59,301 nucleotides of DNA, from the NCBI GenBank assembly GCA_944320855.1, contig CALUJF010000015.1:1-59301 (forward strand), given 5' to 3'. The DNA comes from an uncultured Phocaeicola sp. Its GTDB lineage: Bacteria > Bacteroidota > Bacteroidia > Bacteroidales > Bacteroidaceae. The position numbers and the translations under genes are program-made. Shown here one piece after another: positions 16,788 through 25,531 of this stretch; position 1 is the stretch's first letter, and the number at the start of each line of letters is the position of its first letter. The notes under the pieces are model-generated. The model was not told the DNA's origin, did not search any database, and was given only the letters and a program-made list of their open reading frames with translations.

Positions 16788-18356
16788 ATGAAGTACCCCA
16801 TAGGAATACAGAGTTTCGACCAAATAATAAATGAAGGTTTCGTGTATATCGACAAGACAGACATGGTATATTCATTAGCGAACGAAGGCAAAATTTATTT
16901 CCTGAGCCGACCAAGAAGGTTCGGGAAAAGTCTGCTCGTGTCAACACTGAAAAATTATTTTCTTGGAAGAAAGGAACTGTTCCGCGGACTGAAGATAGAC
17001 AGGCTGGAAAAAGACTGGAACGTACACCCTGTATTCCATATTGATTTCAACGGAGATGATTTTACAAGACAGGGGGCACTGTATGCCATGATTGATGATT
17101 ACATAGCTCACTGGGAGGTGCAGTATGGCATTACCGGCCTGAGCAAGGAGATTGGATTAGGCGTACGCTTCAGACATATTCTCGCCAAAGCTTATGAGCA
17201 GACAGGACAAAGAGCTGTGGTACTCATTGACGAATATGACAAACCGATACTGGACGTGCTTGACGTAAATTCAGACTTAGAGGAGGAACACAGAAACATC
17301 CTGAAAGGCTTCTACTCCGTTTTCAAGGGAGCAGACGAGTACTTGCGCTTTGTTTTCCTCACAGGGGTTACGAAATTCTCGCAAGTAAGTGTGTTCAGCG
17401 GGTTCAACCAACCTTTCGACATAAGCATGCACGGCAAGTACGAGACGCTTTGCGGTATAACCCAGGAGGAACTGGACGCTACTTTCAGGGAGCCAATGGA
17501 GAGTATGGCAAAGGTTTACAGGTGCTCGTATGAAGAGATGCGTGACAGGCTGAAAGCTCAATATGACGGCTATCACTTCAGTGACCTGATGACGGATATG
17601 TATAATCCGTTCAGCCTGCTTAATGCATTTGCCACACAAAGAATCTCCGATTACTGGTTCAAGAGCGGCACTCCTTCATACCTTATCCGTCTGCTTTCGC
17701 ATTCGGACGAGAACATGAACGACATCACCGGCAAGTATTACGCCCCGAAGGAGTTCATCGACTACAAGGCTGACGTGGAACAGCCTCTGCCGATGATTTA
17801 CCAAAGCGGCTATCTCACGATAAAGGAGTTTGATATCAGAAGGAATATGTTTCTTTTAGATTATCCTAACAATGAGGTGAAAGACGGATTTCTATCTTTA
17901 GTCGCCGCCAAATATTTTAATACGAGGGAAAGTGTGGATTCATGGACAAGGGATGCCGCATTCCAATTAGAGGACGGAAAACTTGAAGATTTTCGCACCG
18001 GACTGACATCATTCCTTGCGAGCATCCCATACACCATGCGACGCAAGGAGAACGAGCGGGAAAAGGAACGCTACTTCCACTATACGTTCTACCTGATAAT
18101 GAGACTGATAAGTGTTTACACTGTATATACGGAGAAAGTACAAAGCCACGGACGGGTGGACTGCGTGATAGAAACTCCGGATTATGTATATATATTCGAG
18201 TTCAAACTTGACGGAACGGCAGCAGAAGCCATGCAACAGATTGAAGACAAAGGCTATGCAAAAGAATATGCCTCCGACAAAAGAAAACTGTACAAGATTG
18301 CAGCGGTATTCTCGTCGGAGACAGGAACCATAGAGGAATGGATAGATATAAGTTAA
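16788..18356 (+). CDS. AAA-ATPase-like protein with PD-(D/E)XK nuclease-type C-terminus
   Basis: A 522-residue protein of the family that joins an AAA-ATPase-like domain (PF09820 type) to a PDDEXK_9-like domain. The N-terminus MKYPIGIQSFDQIINEGFVY is diagnostic. The Walker A-like loop is RPRRFGKS (41-48) and Walker B is VVLIDEYDKP (Asp148). A C-terminal IFEFKLDG holds the nuclease-fold E471-x-K473 pair after GRVDCVI. Bacteroidales genomes carry many copies, often near mobile or accessory genes; the function is not established and could be defence- or DNA-related. Its stop codon overlaps that of convergent higA by a few bases (TTAA at 18353-18356). Confidence 0.9.
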   Translation: MKYPIGIQSFDQIINEGFVYIDKTDMVYSLANEGKIYFLSRPRRFGKSLLVSTLKNYFLGRKELFRGLKIDRLEKDWNVHPVFHIDFNGDDFTRQGALYAMIDDYIAHWEVQYGITGLSKEIGLGVRFRHILAKAYEQTGQRAVVLIDEYDKPILDVLDVNSDLEEEHRNILKGFYSVFKGADEYLRFVFLTGVTKFSQVSVFSGFNQPFDISMHGKYETLCGITQEELDATFREPMESMAKVYRCSYEEMRDRLKAQYDGYHFSDLMTDMYNPFSLLNAFATQRISDYWFKSGTPSYLIRLLSHSDENMNDITGKYYAPKEFIDYKADVEQPLPMIYQSGYLTIKEFDIRRNMFLLDYPNNEVKDGFLSLVAAKYFNTRESVDSWTRDAAFQLEDGKLEDFRTGLTSFLASIPYTMRRKENEREKERYFHYTFYLIMRLISVYTVYTEKVQSHGRVDCVIETPDYVYIFEFKLDGTAAEAMQQIEDKGYAKEYASDKRKLYKIAAVFSSETGTIEEWIDIS

Positions 18357-18697
18357 AGTACTGCCGCAATCTTTCTTATACTTTCAAGACGTTGTGCAAA
18401 TGTCTTATTCTGCCTGGCAATCTGCAAATTGTAATCCATTTGCATTTTTAGCCAAAAATCGGATTCGATACCTAAAGCTGCCTCTATAAGCAAGGCATAT
18501 TCTGTTGTGATGGCACGTTTGCAATTCAACACTTCGTTAAGTGCAGTGTATGGTATGCCTGTTTGACGCGACAATTCTTTTTGAGAAATGCCCCGGCATT
18601 CGATTTCCTCTTTAAGAAGTTCTCCCGGATGTGTCGGCTCGAACGGTTCAAGGTTGTTCGCTATCATTCTCGGGTCTATTCCTTTAATCGTAACCAT
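18353..18697 (-). CDS. higA: HigA-type antitoxin (XRE helix-turn-helix)
   Basis: A 114-residue protein with the HigA/VapI pattern: THPGELLKEEIECRGISQKE, then the HTH ELSRQTGIPYTALNEVLNCK and the trailing FWLKMQMDYNLQIAR. It neutralises the HigB toxin encoded just upstream (7-nt gap) and usually represses its own promoter. Toxin-first gene order is characteristic of higBA. The 3' end meets the AAA-ATPase gene tail to tail. Confidence 0.93.
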   Translation of the reverse strand: MVTIKGIDPRMIANNLEPFEPTHPGELLKEEIECRGISQKELSRQTGIPYTALNEVLNCKRAITTEYALLIEAALGIESDFWLKMQMDYNLQIARQNKTFAQRLESIRKIAAVL

Positions 18698-18704
18698 AAC
18701 TCAA

Positions 18705-19019
18705 TTATTTATAATGATTTGACAATTCCAATATATTGCAGATGTAAACAACCGTTTCGGTTTCTTCTTCTGACACGGTAAATTCGATTCTATATTGATC
18801 ATTCACCCTTATGGATGAAATGCCGGCCTTATCGCCTTTCAAGACCTCGTAATGCAAGGATTTCATGTTGTATAAAGCTTCTATGCTGTCCTTATTCTTC
18901 AAAGTGTTTATCCGGTCTTTGTAGCGCTTTACAATATCTGGCTGGAAGCGGTGTTTTTTGTCGCTTTTACCAGTTTCGTAGAGTTCACGTAGATAATCTT
19001 TATCAAATGCTACAATCAT
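18705..19019 (-). CDS. higB: HigB-type toxin (RelE/ParE superfamily mRNA interferase)
   Basis: A 104-residue RelE-fold protein. The family pattern shows in YKDRINTLKNKDSIEALYNM, HYEVLKGDKAGISSIRVNDQ, then YRIEF and the last strand VYICNILELSNHY. HigB toxins cleave mRNA at the ribosome during translation. It is the first gene of the higBA operon; the promoter and a palindrome lie just upstream at 19,038-19,080. Confidence 0.93.
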   Translation of the reverse strand: MIVAFDKDYLRELYETGKSDKKHRFQPDIVKRYKDRINTLKNKDSIEALYNMKSLHYEVLKGDKAGISSIRVNDQYRIEFTVSEEETETVVYICNILELSNHYK

Positions 19020-19037
19020 TCTTTAGTCTTTTGAATA

Positions 19038-19080
19038 CAAAGATAATGCTTTTATCTGCATTATTCACAATATAGTGAAT
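19038..19080 (-). promoter_or_regulatory. higBA promoter and operator palindrome
   Basis: On the minus strand a -7 element TATCTTTG (19045-19038) sits 18 nt before higB. Upstream of it is the palindrome ATTCAC-aatata-GTGAAT (19063-19080), which overlaps the expected -33 region. This is the arrangement expected for autorepression by HigA. Confidence 0.6.
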
Positions 19081-19204
19081 TTATTTTTCAGAGTCACGTT
19101 TATATGAGGATTGGTATATTGTTACGCAAGGCGTTTGCAATTACTTAAATATAATTAAAATCATAGTAAAAAGGATATTATTCATAAAGTAAATTTTCAA
19201 ATTC

Positions 19205-19225
19205 ATAGTAATATTACTATCTTTG
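19205..19225 (+). promoter_or_regulatory. hicAB promoter and 16-bp perfect palindrome
   Basis: ATAGTAATATTACTAT (19205-19220) is a perfect palindrome that overlaps the -7 element TATCTTTG (19218-19225), 25 nt before hicA. A similar half-site, ATAGTAAA, lies near 19,163. A repressor bound here would cover the promoter; HicB is the obvious candidate. Confidence 0.6.
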
Positions 19226-19250
19226 TAACGTTGAATTAAACAAGAGGCCT

Positions 19251-19448
19251 ATGAAAGTTATTAAAGTTTCAGAAATCCTCAAGAAACTTGAAGCTGATGG
19301 CTGGTTCTTGGTTAACTACGAAGGAAGCCATCGACAGTTTAAGCATCCGACAAAGAAAGGAAAGGTTACCGTAAATGGTAGTTCTTCTGATGATGTGTGG
19401 GGATTTCTTTTGAAGAGCATTGAAAAGCAATCAGGGTTAAAGTTTTAA
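19251..19448 (+). CDS. hicA: HicA toxin (dsRBD-like mRNA interferase)
   Basis: A 65-residue HicA/YcfA family protein. It has VSEILKKLEADGWFLVNYEG, then the catalytic His27 in GSHRQFKHP, and a C-terminal FLLKSIEKQSGL where most relatives have GTLKSILKQAG. HicA cleaves mRNA. Toxin-first order with hicB downstream is standard, but the 92-nt gap to hicB is longer than usual and holds two hairpins. Confidence 0.93.
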   Translation: MKVIKVSEILKKLEADGWFLVNYEGSHRQFKHPTKKGKVTVNGSSSDDVWGFLLKSIEKQSGLKF

Positions 19449-19449
19449 C

Positions 19450-19508
19450 CCTGGGCTTTATGCTCAGGCCTAATTTTGATTCAGCATAAGCGGTCTTTAT
19501 GACCGCTT
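19450..19508 (+). other. Two hairpins between hicA and hicB
   Basis: Hairpin 1 is CCTGGGC-TTTAT-GCTCAGG (19450-19468, one G-T pair). Hairpin 2 is AAGCGGTC-TTTAT-GACCGCTT (19488-19508, perfect 8-bp stem) followed by TATTT. Both have the same TTTAT loop. They could trim, stabilise or partly end the hicA transcript before hicB. Hairpin 2 contains the upstream in-frame ATG at 19499, which argues for the later hicB start. Confidence 0.6.
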
Positions 19509-19540
19509 TATTTAAAGATAATCCTTATAATAAATTATAT

Positions 19541-19948
19541 ATGGAAAAAGTATTTGTTGAAACTGCTAAAACAGACAATGGTTATTGTGCAGCTTGCGAT
19601 TTATTACCAGGTTGGGTTGTTGCTTGTACCGGTAATTTTGATAAGTTTAAGAAAGAAGTTGTGGATAGCATTCGTTTTTATGTGGATTGTGCTAAAAAAG
19701 ATGGTGATAAGTATCCTTCAGTCTTTGATGGTGAATATGAAATTATTTATAAGTTTGATGTTCAAAGTCTATTGCTTTACTATCAGGGTATATTCTCTTT
19801 TTCAGCATTGCAGACTATTACAGGCATTAACCAGAAGCAGTTGGCTCATTATGCCGCTGGGCGTAGCAAACCACGCCAACAGCAGGCAAAGAAGATTGCA
19901 AACGGTTTGCATAATTTGGCAAAAGATTTAATGTCGGTCACTGTTTAA
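19541..19948 (+). CDS. hicB: HicB antitoxin with XRE-like DNA-binding end
   Basis: A 135-residue protein counted from ATG 19541 (MEKVFVETAKTDNGYCAACD). An in-frame ATG at 19499 would add 14 unlikely residues and lies in a hairpin. The N-terminal half is the degenerate RNase-H-like HicB fold (YCAACDLLPGWVVACTGNFD, with KKEVVDSIRFYVD). The C-terminal half is an XRE-like HTH (LQTITGINQKQLAHYAAGRS, then KPRQQQAKKIANGL). It binds and blocks HicA, and probably represses the promoter at 19,205-19,225. A bidirectional terminator follows. Confidence 0.9.
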   Translation: MEKVFVETAKTDNGYCAACDLLPGWVVACTGNFDKFKKEVVDSIRFYVDCAKKDGDKYPSVFDGEYEIIYKFDVQSLLLYYQGIFSFSALQTITGINQKQLAHYAAGRSKPRQQQAKKIANGLHNLAKDLMSVTV

Positions 19949-19973
19949 TTCAACACTTCACTTTGACCTGAAC

Positions 19974-20004
19974 GATGAGGGCATGCAAAATGCATACCCT
20001 CATC
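19974..20004. terminator. Bidirectional terminator between hicB and the CNNM-like gene
   Basis: GATGAGGG (19974-19981) pairs with CCCTCATC (19997-20004), extended by ATGCA/TGCAT inside. A run of A follows on the plus strand, which is a T run for the minus-strand gene ending at 20011. It serves that gene best and may also stop hicAB. Confidence 0.75.
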
Positions 20005-20010
20005 AAAAAA

Positions 20011-21288
20011 TCAATCCTGCTTCACCTGAGTAACGAGCACCTTGTCTATTCTCGCACCGTCCATATCCACGACTTCAAAGTTGAATCCGTTCCACTGCAT
20101 GGTTTCGCCGCTCTGCGGAACATGCTGCAGATGCTGGAGGATAAGTCCTCCGAGGGTATGGAAGTCCGATTTCTCGAACAGTTCAGGGCGGTTGAAGTAG
20201 TTAAGGAAATCGTACATCGGACACTGACCGTCTATCAGCCAGCCGTCGTTGTTCACCCGCTTGATGATGTCCGGCTCATCGTCGGCATCGTCCACTGTTC
20301 CCACAAGTCCTTCAAGGATGTCTTTCAGGGTGATTATACCTGTACATGCACCAAACTCATCGCATACAAGGGCACGGCTGATTTTCTTCATCTTCATCTG
20401 CTCGAGCACCTTATACACATTCATATTCTCGTGGAAGAACACTGCGTCCTGTGTCAATGATACTAAGTTGAAATCGTCCTCATGCAAGTGCAGAACAAGG
20501 TCCTTAAGGTGTATCACTCCCTTCACATGGTCCAAATCGCCATCGGCTATAGGATAGAACTCATAAAGATTGTCGCTCACAATACTCTTGACATCTTCCA
20601 CAGTCATATCCGTGTCGAGCCATACTATATCCGATTTGTGAGTCATGATGGAACTTACCTTCAAGTCGCCCAACAGAAATACACGCTGCATGATGTCCTG
20701 CTCCACAGGCTGTACTTCTCCGTCCTCGGCTCCTTCCTTAATGATTGACTTGATTTCCTCTTCAGTAACTTTATTGTCTTCTTCCTTGATACCGAGCAGG
20801 TTAAACATCACTTCGGTACTCTTGGCCAATAACCACACAAACGGCAAAGCGATAACGGAAAGGACATTCATCGGCTGTGCCATAACCTTTGCGGCTTTTT
20901 CTGCCATACTCATACCTATACGCTTAGGGACGAGCTCGCCAAAAATTATAGTCAGATATGTAACTACCACTACGATTAAGCCCTGCGCCAGGCCATGGGC
21001 ATAGGATGAAGAGATTCCCCAGGATTTCATAGTTTCTGTCAGGTCCACAGCTATCTGGTTTCCTGAATAAATACCGGTAAGGATTCCGATGAGCGTAATA
21101 CCTATCTGTACTGTAGAGAGAAATCTGTCCGGCTCGTTTGCAAGTTTTAAAGCTGTTTTAGCTGATTTGTTTCCGTTTTTAGCGTCTGCGGAAAGACGTG
21201 ATTTACGGGCCGATATGAGTGCCACCTCGGACATTGCGAAAACTCCATTAAGCAATATCAACCCGATGATAATAAAAATTTCGTTCAT
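20011..21288 (-). CDS. CNNM/CorC-type membrane protein (DUF21, CBS pair, transporter-associated domain)
   Basis: A 425-residue protein. I start it at the ATG at 21288 (MNEIFIIIGLILLNGVFAM) because the open frame further upstream (to 21339) would overlap a -7-like TATTTTTG on the minus strand at 21320-21313. The DUF21/CNNM membrane domain spans about residues 1-190 (MSEVALISARKSRLSADAKN, STVQIGITLIGILTG). Two CBS motifs follow (VSSIMTHKSDIVWLD and LEQMKMKKISRALVCDEFGA), then a CorC_HlyC domain (TLGGLILQHL near the end). Relatives are linked to Mg or Co efflux; older annotations say hemolysin, which is not supported. It stands alone between two operons. Confidence 0.9.
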   Translation of the reverse strand: MNEIFIIIGLILLNGVFAMSEVALISARKSRLSADAKNGNKSAKTALKLANEPDRFLSTVQIGITLIGILTGIYSGNQIAVDLTETMKSWGISSSYAHGLAQGLIVVVVTYLTIIFGELVPKRIGMSMAEKAAKVMAQPMNVLSVIALPFVWLLAKSTEVMFNLLGIKEEDNKVTEEEIKSIIKEGAEDGEVQPVEQDIMQRVFLLGDLKVSSIMTHKSDIVWLDTDMTVEDVKSIVSDNLYEFYPIADGDLDHVKGVIHLKDLVLHLHEDDFNLVSLTQDAVFFHENMNVYKVLEQMKMKKISRALVCDEFGACTGIITLKDILEGLVGTVDDADDEPDIIKRVNNDGWLIDGQCPMYDFLNYFNRPELFEKSDFHTLGGLILQHLQHVPQSGETMQWNGFNFEVVDMDGARIDKVLVTQVKQD

Positions 21289-21461
21289 ATATATATTAAA
21301 TGTTTTCAGCAGCAAAAATAATAGATTGTTCATGCTCAAGACGAATTAATAACATTCTATTAGAAAGTTTTAACAATATGTTTATTGTCCATTTTGGGCA
21401 ATACCTAAAAATGATTAGTAATACATACAAAAACAGCATGAAATATACCTAAAAATTGCGA

Positions 21462-21492
21462 TTGTGGGAAAATGCTCATGGCAGTAACTTTG
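21462..21492 (+). promoter_or_regulatory. xus operon promoter
   Basis: -33-like ATTG (21461-21464), 20-nt spacer, then -7 TAACTTTG (21485-21492). The leader to the xusA ATG would be about 160 nt. I see no clear Fur-box palindrome. The interval 21,289-21,658 holds no gene. Confidence 0.55.
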
Positions 21493-21658
21493 CATCCGGA
21501 ATTAAAGGTATTAGAAATATATATAAAAAGGTATTAGTTTATGAGCAAAACACAGTGAAATCTAAATTGATATTTTCATAACTGGCAACACTACAACAAT
21601 AAAAAGTAATAGGAACTCGAACATCTGTAATTTTATTTAATAATAACATTTATAAATC

Positions 21659-24106
21659 ATGAATCAAAGTAGATTATTAACCTCTAACCCTCACAAAAAT
21701 ATAAAAATAAAGAAACAATCATTTCTCAATTTATTTATTACTTTTATTTTACTTTTATTGAGCGCAAATATCCAAGCTCAATCAAATAACATTATTAAAG
21801 GGAAAGTCATAGATAATCATACACAAGAAGCATTGAGTTATGCCTCGGTTGAAGTACGGTCAGCTAAAAGGAACACATTGCTTGGTGGAGGAATTACAGG
21901 TATCGACGGAAAGTTTGAAATTAAGATAAAACAACAGGAAAAAGAATACAATATTGTTGTAAAATTTGTAGGCTACAAAACAGAGAAGAGACACTTCAAT
22001 CCAAAGGTTCAAAAGCATTTTTTAGAAATAAGCATGCAAGAAGATGCCATGACATTAAATGAAGTAGTGGTAAAAGGACTCAGTCCTACCGAGAAAGTAC
22101 AAAGATTAGCATACAACGTATCACTACTGGAAACATCAAAACTTAAAAATACAACATTTGACTTGGCGAATGCAATCGATAAAATCAGCGGTGTAAAAAT
22201 CCGCCAAAATGGAGGTGTAGGTTCAGAAGCGAATGTTTCTTTAAATGGTTTTTCAGGACGACATGTAAAGATTTTCATTGATGGTGTTCCAATGGATGGC
22301 ATGAGCTCTGCTTTCGGACTTAACAATATTCCTGCAGGACTGGCAAAGCGAGTGGAAGTATATAAGGGTGTAGTTCCAGTTGAATTAGGTGGTGATGCTT
22401 TAGGTGGGGCGATAAACATCGTGACGGATGACACCCGCCGTACACGTGTCAATGCATCTTATTCTTTCGGTTCTTTCAATACTCACAAAACCAATGCTTA
22501 TGCAGAATGGACTTCTAAGAAAGGATTTTATATTTCATTAAATGCTTATCAGAACTATTCAGACAATGATTATAAGGTTAATATAGATCATTATACCAAG
22601 TTCGGTGAAACTGGAAACACAGTAGTATATGAGGATCTTGAGGTACGACGCTTTCATGCAAAATACCACAATGAAGCTGCTATTCTTAAAATAGGAATAG
22701 TAGACAAACCATACGCAGACCGTCTCTTGTTTGGTTTCACAGGTGGCTACGAATATAAGCAGACACAGAATGCCTCGAATATGAATTGGGTGTACGGAGC
22801 ACGTTATACAACAGCCAACACATTGATGCCTCAGATTACCTACGATAAGAAGTTCAAGGTGCTTCAGGGTTTACATTTAGGGTTTAATGGTAATTATAAT
22901 TTCGGAAAATCATACGCTGCAGATACGGCAAGCTGTAATTATAACTGGTTGGGCGAGAAGAGCAAACCCAAAAGTGCACCTGGCGAGTTATCATATACAA
23001 AGTATCGGTATCGTGACAATAATGGAGCTGCCAACTTCCGCATGGCATTATTTCCTGCTGAGGGACATTCAGTTTCGCTTAGCACTACATTTACTTCATT
23101 CTCGCGCTCGGGTAAGGACGAAACTATCACAAAAGCTGAATATAACCATCCTCAGACTAGTATGAAAGCTGTTACAGGATTGAGTTATAAATACGATCAT
23201 AAAGGTTTCTGGAATACGTCTGCCTTTGTAAAGAACTATATAAATCATCTTGAGGCTTATCTTGATCCAGAGGGAGGTAGTAACTATCAGGACTTCAGTA
23301 ATACGACTGCATATTGGGGTGGTGGGCTTGCTTCCACTTACTTTTGGGGACAGCATGTACAACTTCGTCTATCATACGAATATGCTCTTCGCCTTCCTAC
23401 AAGCCGCGAACTTTTTGGTTCTGGTGATGACATAGAACGAGGTAATTCCAACCTTAAACCAGAGTCAAGCAATAATATTAATTTTAGTATTACAGCTAGT
23501 CCAATTGATTTGGCTCTGCATAAGTTAACTATAGATGCAGCCTTCCAATATCGTGAAATAAAGGATTATATCCGACGTACTACAAATAGTGATAATGGTA
23601 GGGCTACTTCGAAGAATGATGGAGGAGTGCGCAATCTTGGAGGTGACTTTGGATTACGTTATACCTTTAATGAAAGATTCTTTATTGGAGGTAATTTTAG
23701 TTATATAGATATGCGTAGTATGACGAGATATGTAGCTGGAACTCAACGCGAAAGCCGTAACTACAAAGAACGTATACCTGCTATCCCTTATATGTATGGC
23801 AATGGTGAAGCAGGCTTTACTTTGAGAGACATCTTAATGAAAGGCAGTGTGCTTAATATACATTATATGATGAATTATATTCATTCTTTCAGCTATGAAT
23901 GGAATACATATAATAATGCAGAATTAGAAGTGCCAACTCAATTCTCGCATGATTTGTTTATTAATTACAATTTTGGAAAGAAAAATGAATTTACAGTTGC
24001 AGCCGAATGCACAAACCTGACAGATGCACGTCTTTACGACAATTTCAAGATGCAAAAACCAGGTCGTGCTTTTGCTATTAAAGTAGGATATAATTTCAGT
24101 AAATAA
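21659..24106 (+). CDS. xusA: TonB-dependent receptor, XusA-type xenosiderophore importer
   Basis: An 815-residue protein with a signal sequence ending near residue 41 (ANIQAQ). It has a carboxypeptidase-D-like N-terminal domain (IIKGKVIDNHTQEALSYASV), then a TonB-box-like LNEVVVKG, a plug (DLANAIDKISGVKIRQNGGV, VYKGVVPVELGGDALGGAIN) and a beta-barrel ending YNFSK. It is shorter than SusC and has no SusD partner. A DUF4374 lipoprotein and a PepSY protein follow directly, as in the B. thetaiotaomicron XusABC system that captures siderophores of other bacteria. Assignment rests on gene order and families; the ligand is not proven. Confidence 0.85.
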   Translation: MNQSRLLTSNPHKNIKIKKQSFLNLFITFILLLLSANIQAQSNNIIKGKVIDNHTQEALSYASVEVRSAKRNTLLGGGITGIDGKFEIKIKQQEKEYNIVVKFVGYKTEKRHFNPKVQKHFLEISMQEDAMTLNEVVVKGLSPTEKVQRLAYNVSLLETSKLKNTTFDLANAIDKISGVKIRQNGGVGSEANVSLNGFSGRHVKIFIDGVPMDGMSSAFGLNNIPAGLAKRVEVYKGVVPVELGGDALGGAINIVTDDTRRTRVNASYSFGSFNTHKTNAYAEWTSKKGFYISLNAYQNYSDNDYKVNIDHYTKFGETGNTVVYEDLEVRRFHAKYHNEAAILKIGIVDKPYADRLLFGFTGGYEYKQTQNASNMNWVYGARYTTANTLMPQITYDKKFKVLQGLHLGFNGNYNFGKSYAADTASCNYNWLGEKSKPKSAPGELSYTKYRYRDNNGAANFRMALFPAEGHSVSLSTTFTSFSRSGKDETITKAEYNHPQTSMKAVTGLSYKYDHKGFWNTSAFVKNYINHLEAYLDPEGGSNYQDFSNTTAYWGGGLASTYFWGQHVQLRLSYEYALRLPTSRELFGSGDDIERGNSNLKPESSNNINFSITASPIDLALHKLTIDAAFQYREIKDYIRRTTNSDNGRATSKNDGGVRNLGGDFGLRYTFNERFFIGGNFSYIDMRSMTRYVAGTQRESRNYKERIPAIPYMYGNGEAGFTLRDILMKGSVLNIHYMMNYIHSFSYEWNTYNNAELEVPTQFSHDLFINYNFGKKNEFTVAAECTNLTDARLYDNFKMQKPGRAFAIKVGYNFSK

Positions 24107-24124
24107 TCTATAAAACAAAAAAAA

Positions 24125-25507
24125 ATGAAAAGTAATTATTTGAACATTCTGAGCTTATCGGTATTGACATGCTCATTTATTTCTTGCAGTGAAGAATTAC
24201 CTAATGATGAAGGTGGTAACGGTGGTGAAAATGGAACTGCAGTTAATGCACAATATGTAGTAATGAGCGGATCTGGCGAAAATAACGGAGCATATCTGCA
24301 ACTCACTTCAGATGCTACAACCGGATCACTTGATCCTGCAAATTCTGATGGACGCATTTTTTTTAGCGGAAATAATCCTGATTTTATAAATTACAATAAT
24401 GAGATTCTGGTAGGCATGAACTATCCTTCGAAAGGTGGATCTTCATCAGACTACATAACTATGGCATGGAAACTTCAGGATGGCAAATTAGTACAGCATG
24501 GCAACGGAGTTGCGCTTGATGGTGATGTGAAAGCGCGAGGTATATTCCAGAATTATCTCATAGGTATGTCCGACCAAACCGGTAACGGCCATTACGAGCG
24601 TGTTAAATATATTAATGTGGAAACATTTGATGCAGCAGCTGTCGATGGTATTATAGATTGCGATGACTTAAGCAAAGAACCTGCAAGTCTTATGGATGGA
24701 GAAACATGGGGAGTAGGAGACATAGCCGGATATGGTGACTATGTGTTACTATCATATGCAACTAAACATTTAGATCCTGATCCAACAAGTCGTGCCAAAG
24801 CAAGCTATAGTACAGACTTAGCTAATAACCTTTATATAGGTGTTTATAAATTTGACCCTAACGACAGCGAAAAAGAATATCTGAAATATCAGAATACAAT
24901 CATACGTAAAAGTGAGGATTATCCAGGAAAAGAAGCCGGACAAATTAAAGGCAATCTTCGTTCACGTACAGAAACTGGTATTGAAGTCGTTGGTAATGAA
25001 ATCTACCTTTTCTGTCAAAGTACAATAAAAAACTACGGAAAGTCAGAGCCAGAAGTTCCTTCAGCTGTACTACGTATTAGTGGTAATAACATACAAAACG
25101 GAAAGCCAATAAGTATTGATGATGATTATTACGTAAATCTGACTGAAACAACAGGGCACTATATGTGGAAATGCTTCTATATGGGTGATAATAAGTTCTG
25201 TCTCCAATTGTACACAGAATCAGGAAAAGCTGGAGTAGCAGAAGGATCACACAAAAAATTTGGTATATTTGACGTAAAAACGAAAACATACACTGAAGTA
25301 ACAGGATTACCTGAGCCTGCCAAAATCAATGATATAGCTCTTGCTTATGCTGTTGACACCGAGAATCACACTATCACATTTGAATTAGATTTAACAGATG
25401 GTAGTTTACCAGCTCTTTACACTATCTCAGCAGATGGAAAAGCATTAAGAGGTACAGAAGTTAATGCAGAGAGTATTAAAGGGGTAAGTTTCTTGAAACA
25501 AGAATAA
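24125..25507 (+). CDS. xusB: DUF4374 surface lipoprotein, XusB-type siderophore-binding protein
   Basis: A 460-residue lipoprotein: lipobox Cys21 followed by SEELPNDEGG. The rest is a repeated-strand architecture with GSLDPANSDGRIFFSGN, TETGIEVVGNEIYLFCQS and DLTDGSLPALYTISADG, matching the propeller-like DUF4374 family. In B. thetaiotaomicron the XusB homologue binds ferric enterobactin at the cell surface and hands it to XusA. The gene follows xusA by 18 nt and precedes the PepSY gene by 24 nt, so the three are one operon. Confidence 0.87.
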   Translation: MKSNYLNILSLSVLTCSFISCSEELPNDEGGNGGENGTAVNAQYVVMSGSGENNGAYLQLTSDATTGSLDPANSDGRIFFSGNNPDFINYNNEILVGMNYPSKGGSSSDYITMAWKLQDGKLVQHGNGVALDGDVKARGIFQNYLIGMSDQTGNGHYERVKYINVETFDAAAVDGIIDCDDLSKEPASLMDGETWGVGDIAGYGDYVLLSYATKHLDPDPTSRAKASYSTDLANNLYIGVYKFDPNDSEKEYLKYQNTIIRKSEDYPGKEAGQIKGNLRSRTETGIEVVGNEIYLFCQSTIKNYGKSEPEVPSAVLRISGNNIQNGKPISIDDDYYVNLTETTGHYMWKCFYMGDNKFCLQLYTESGKAGVAEGSHKKFGIFDVKTKTYTEVTGLPEPAKINDIALAYAVDTENHTITFELDLTDGSLPALYTISADGKALRGTEVNAESIKGVSFLKQE

Positions 25508-25531
25508 ACAAATTTTTCAATACAATATGCA

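Noticed and set aside
20011-21288. Hemolysin
   Set aside because: The CNNM/CBS/CorC domain set points to ion handling; the hemolysin label is a historical misnomer for this family.
21289-21339. Longer N-terminus for the CNNM-like protein
   Set aside because: It covers a -7-like element, and the family starts with the membrane helix beginning at Met 21288.
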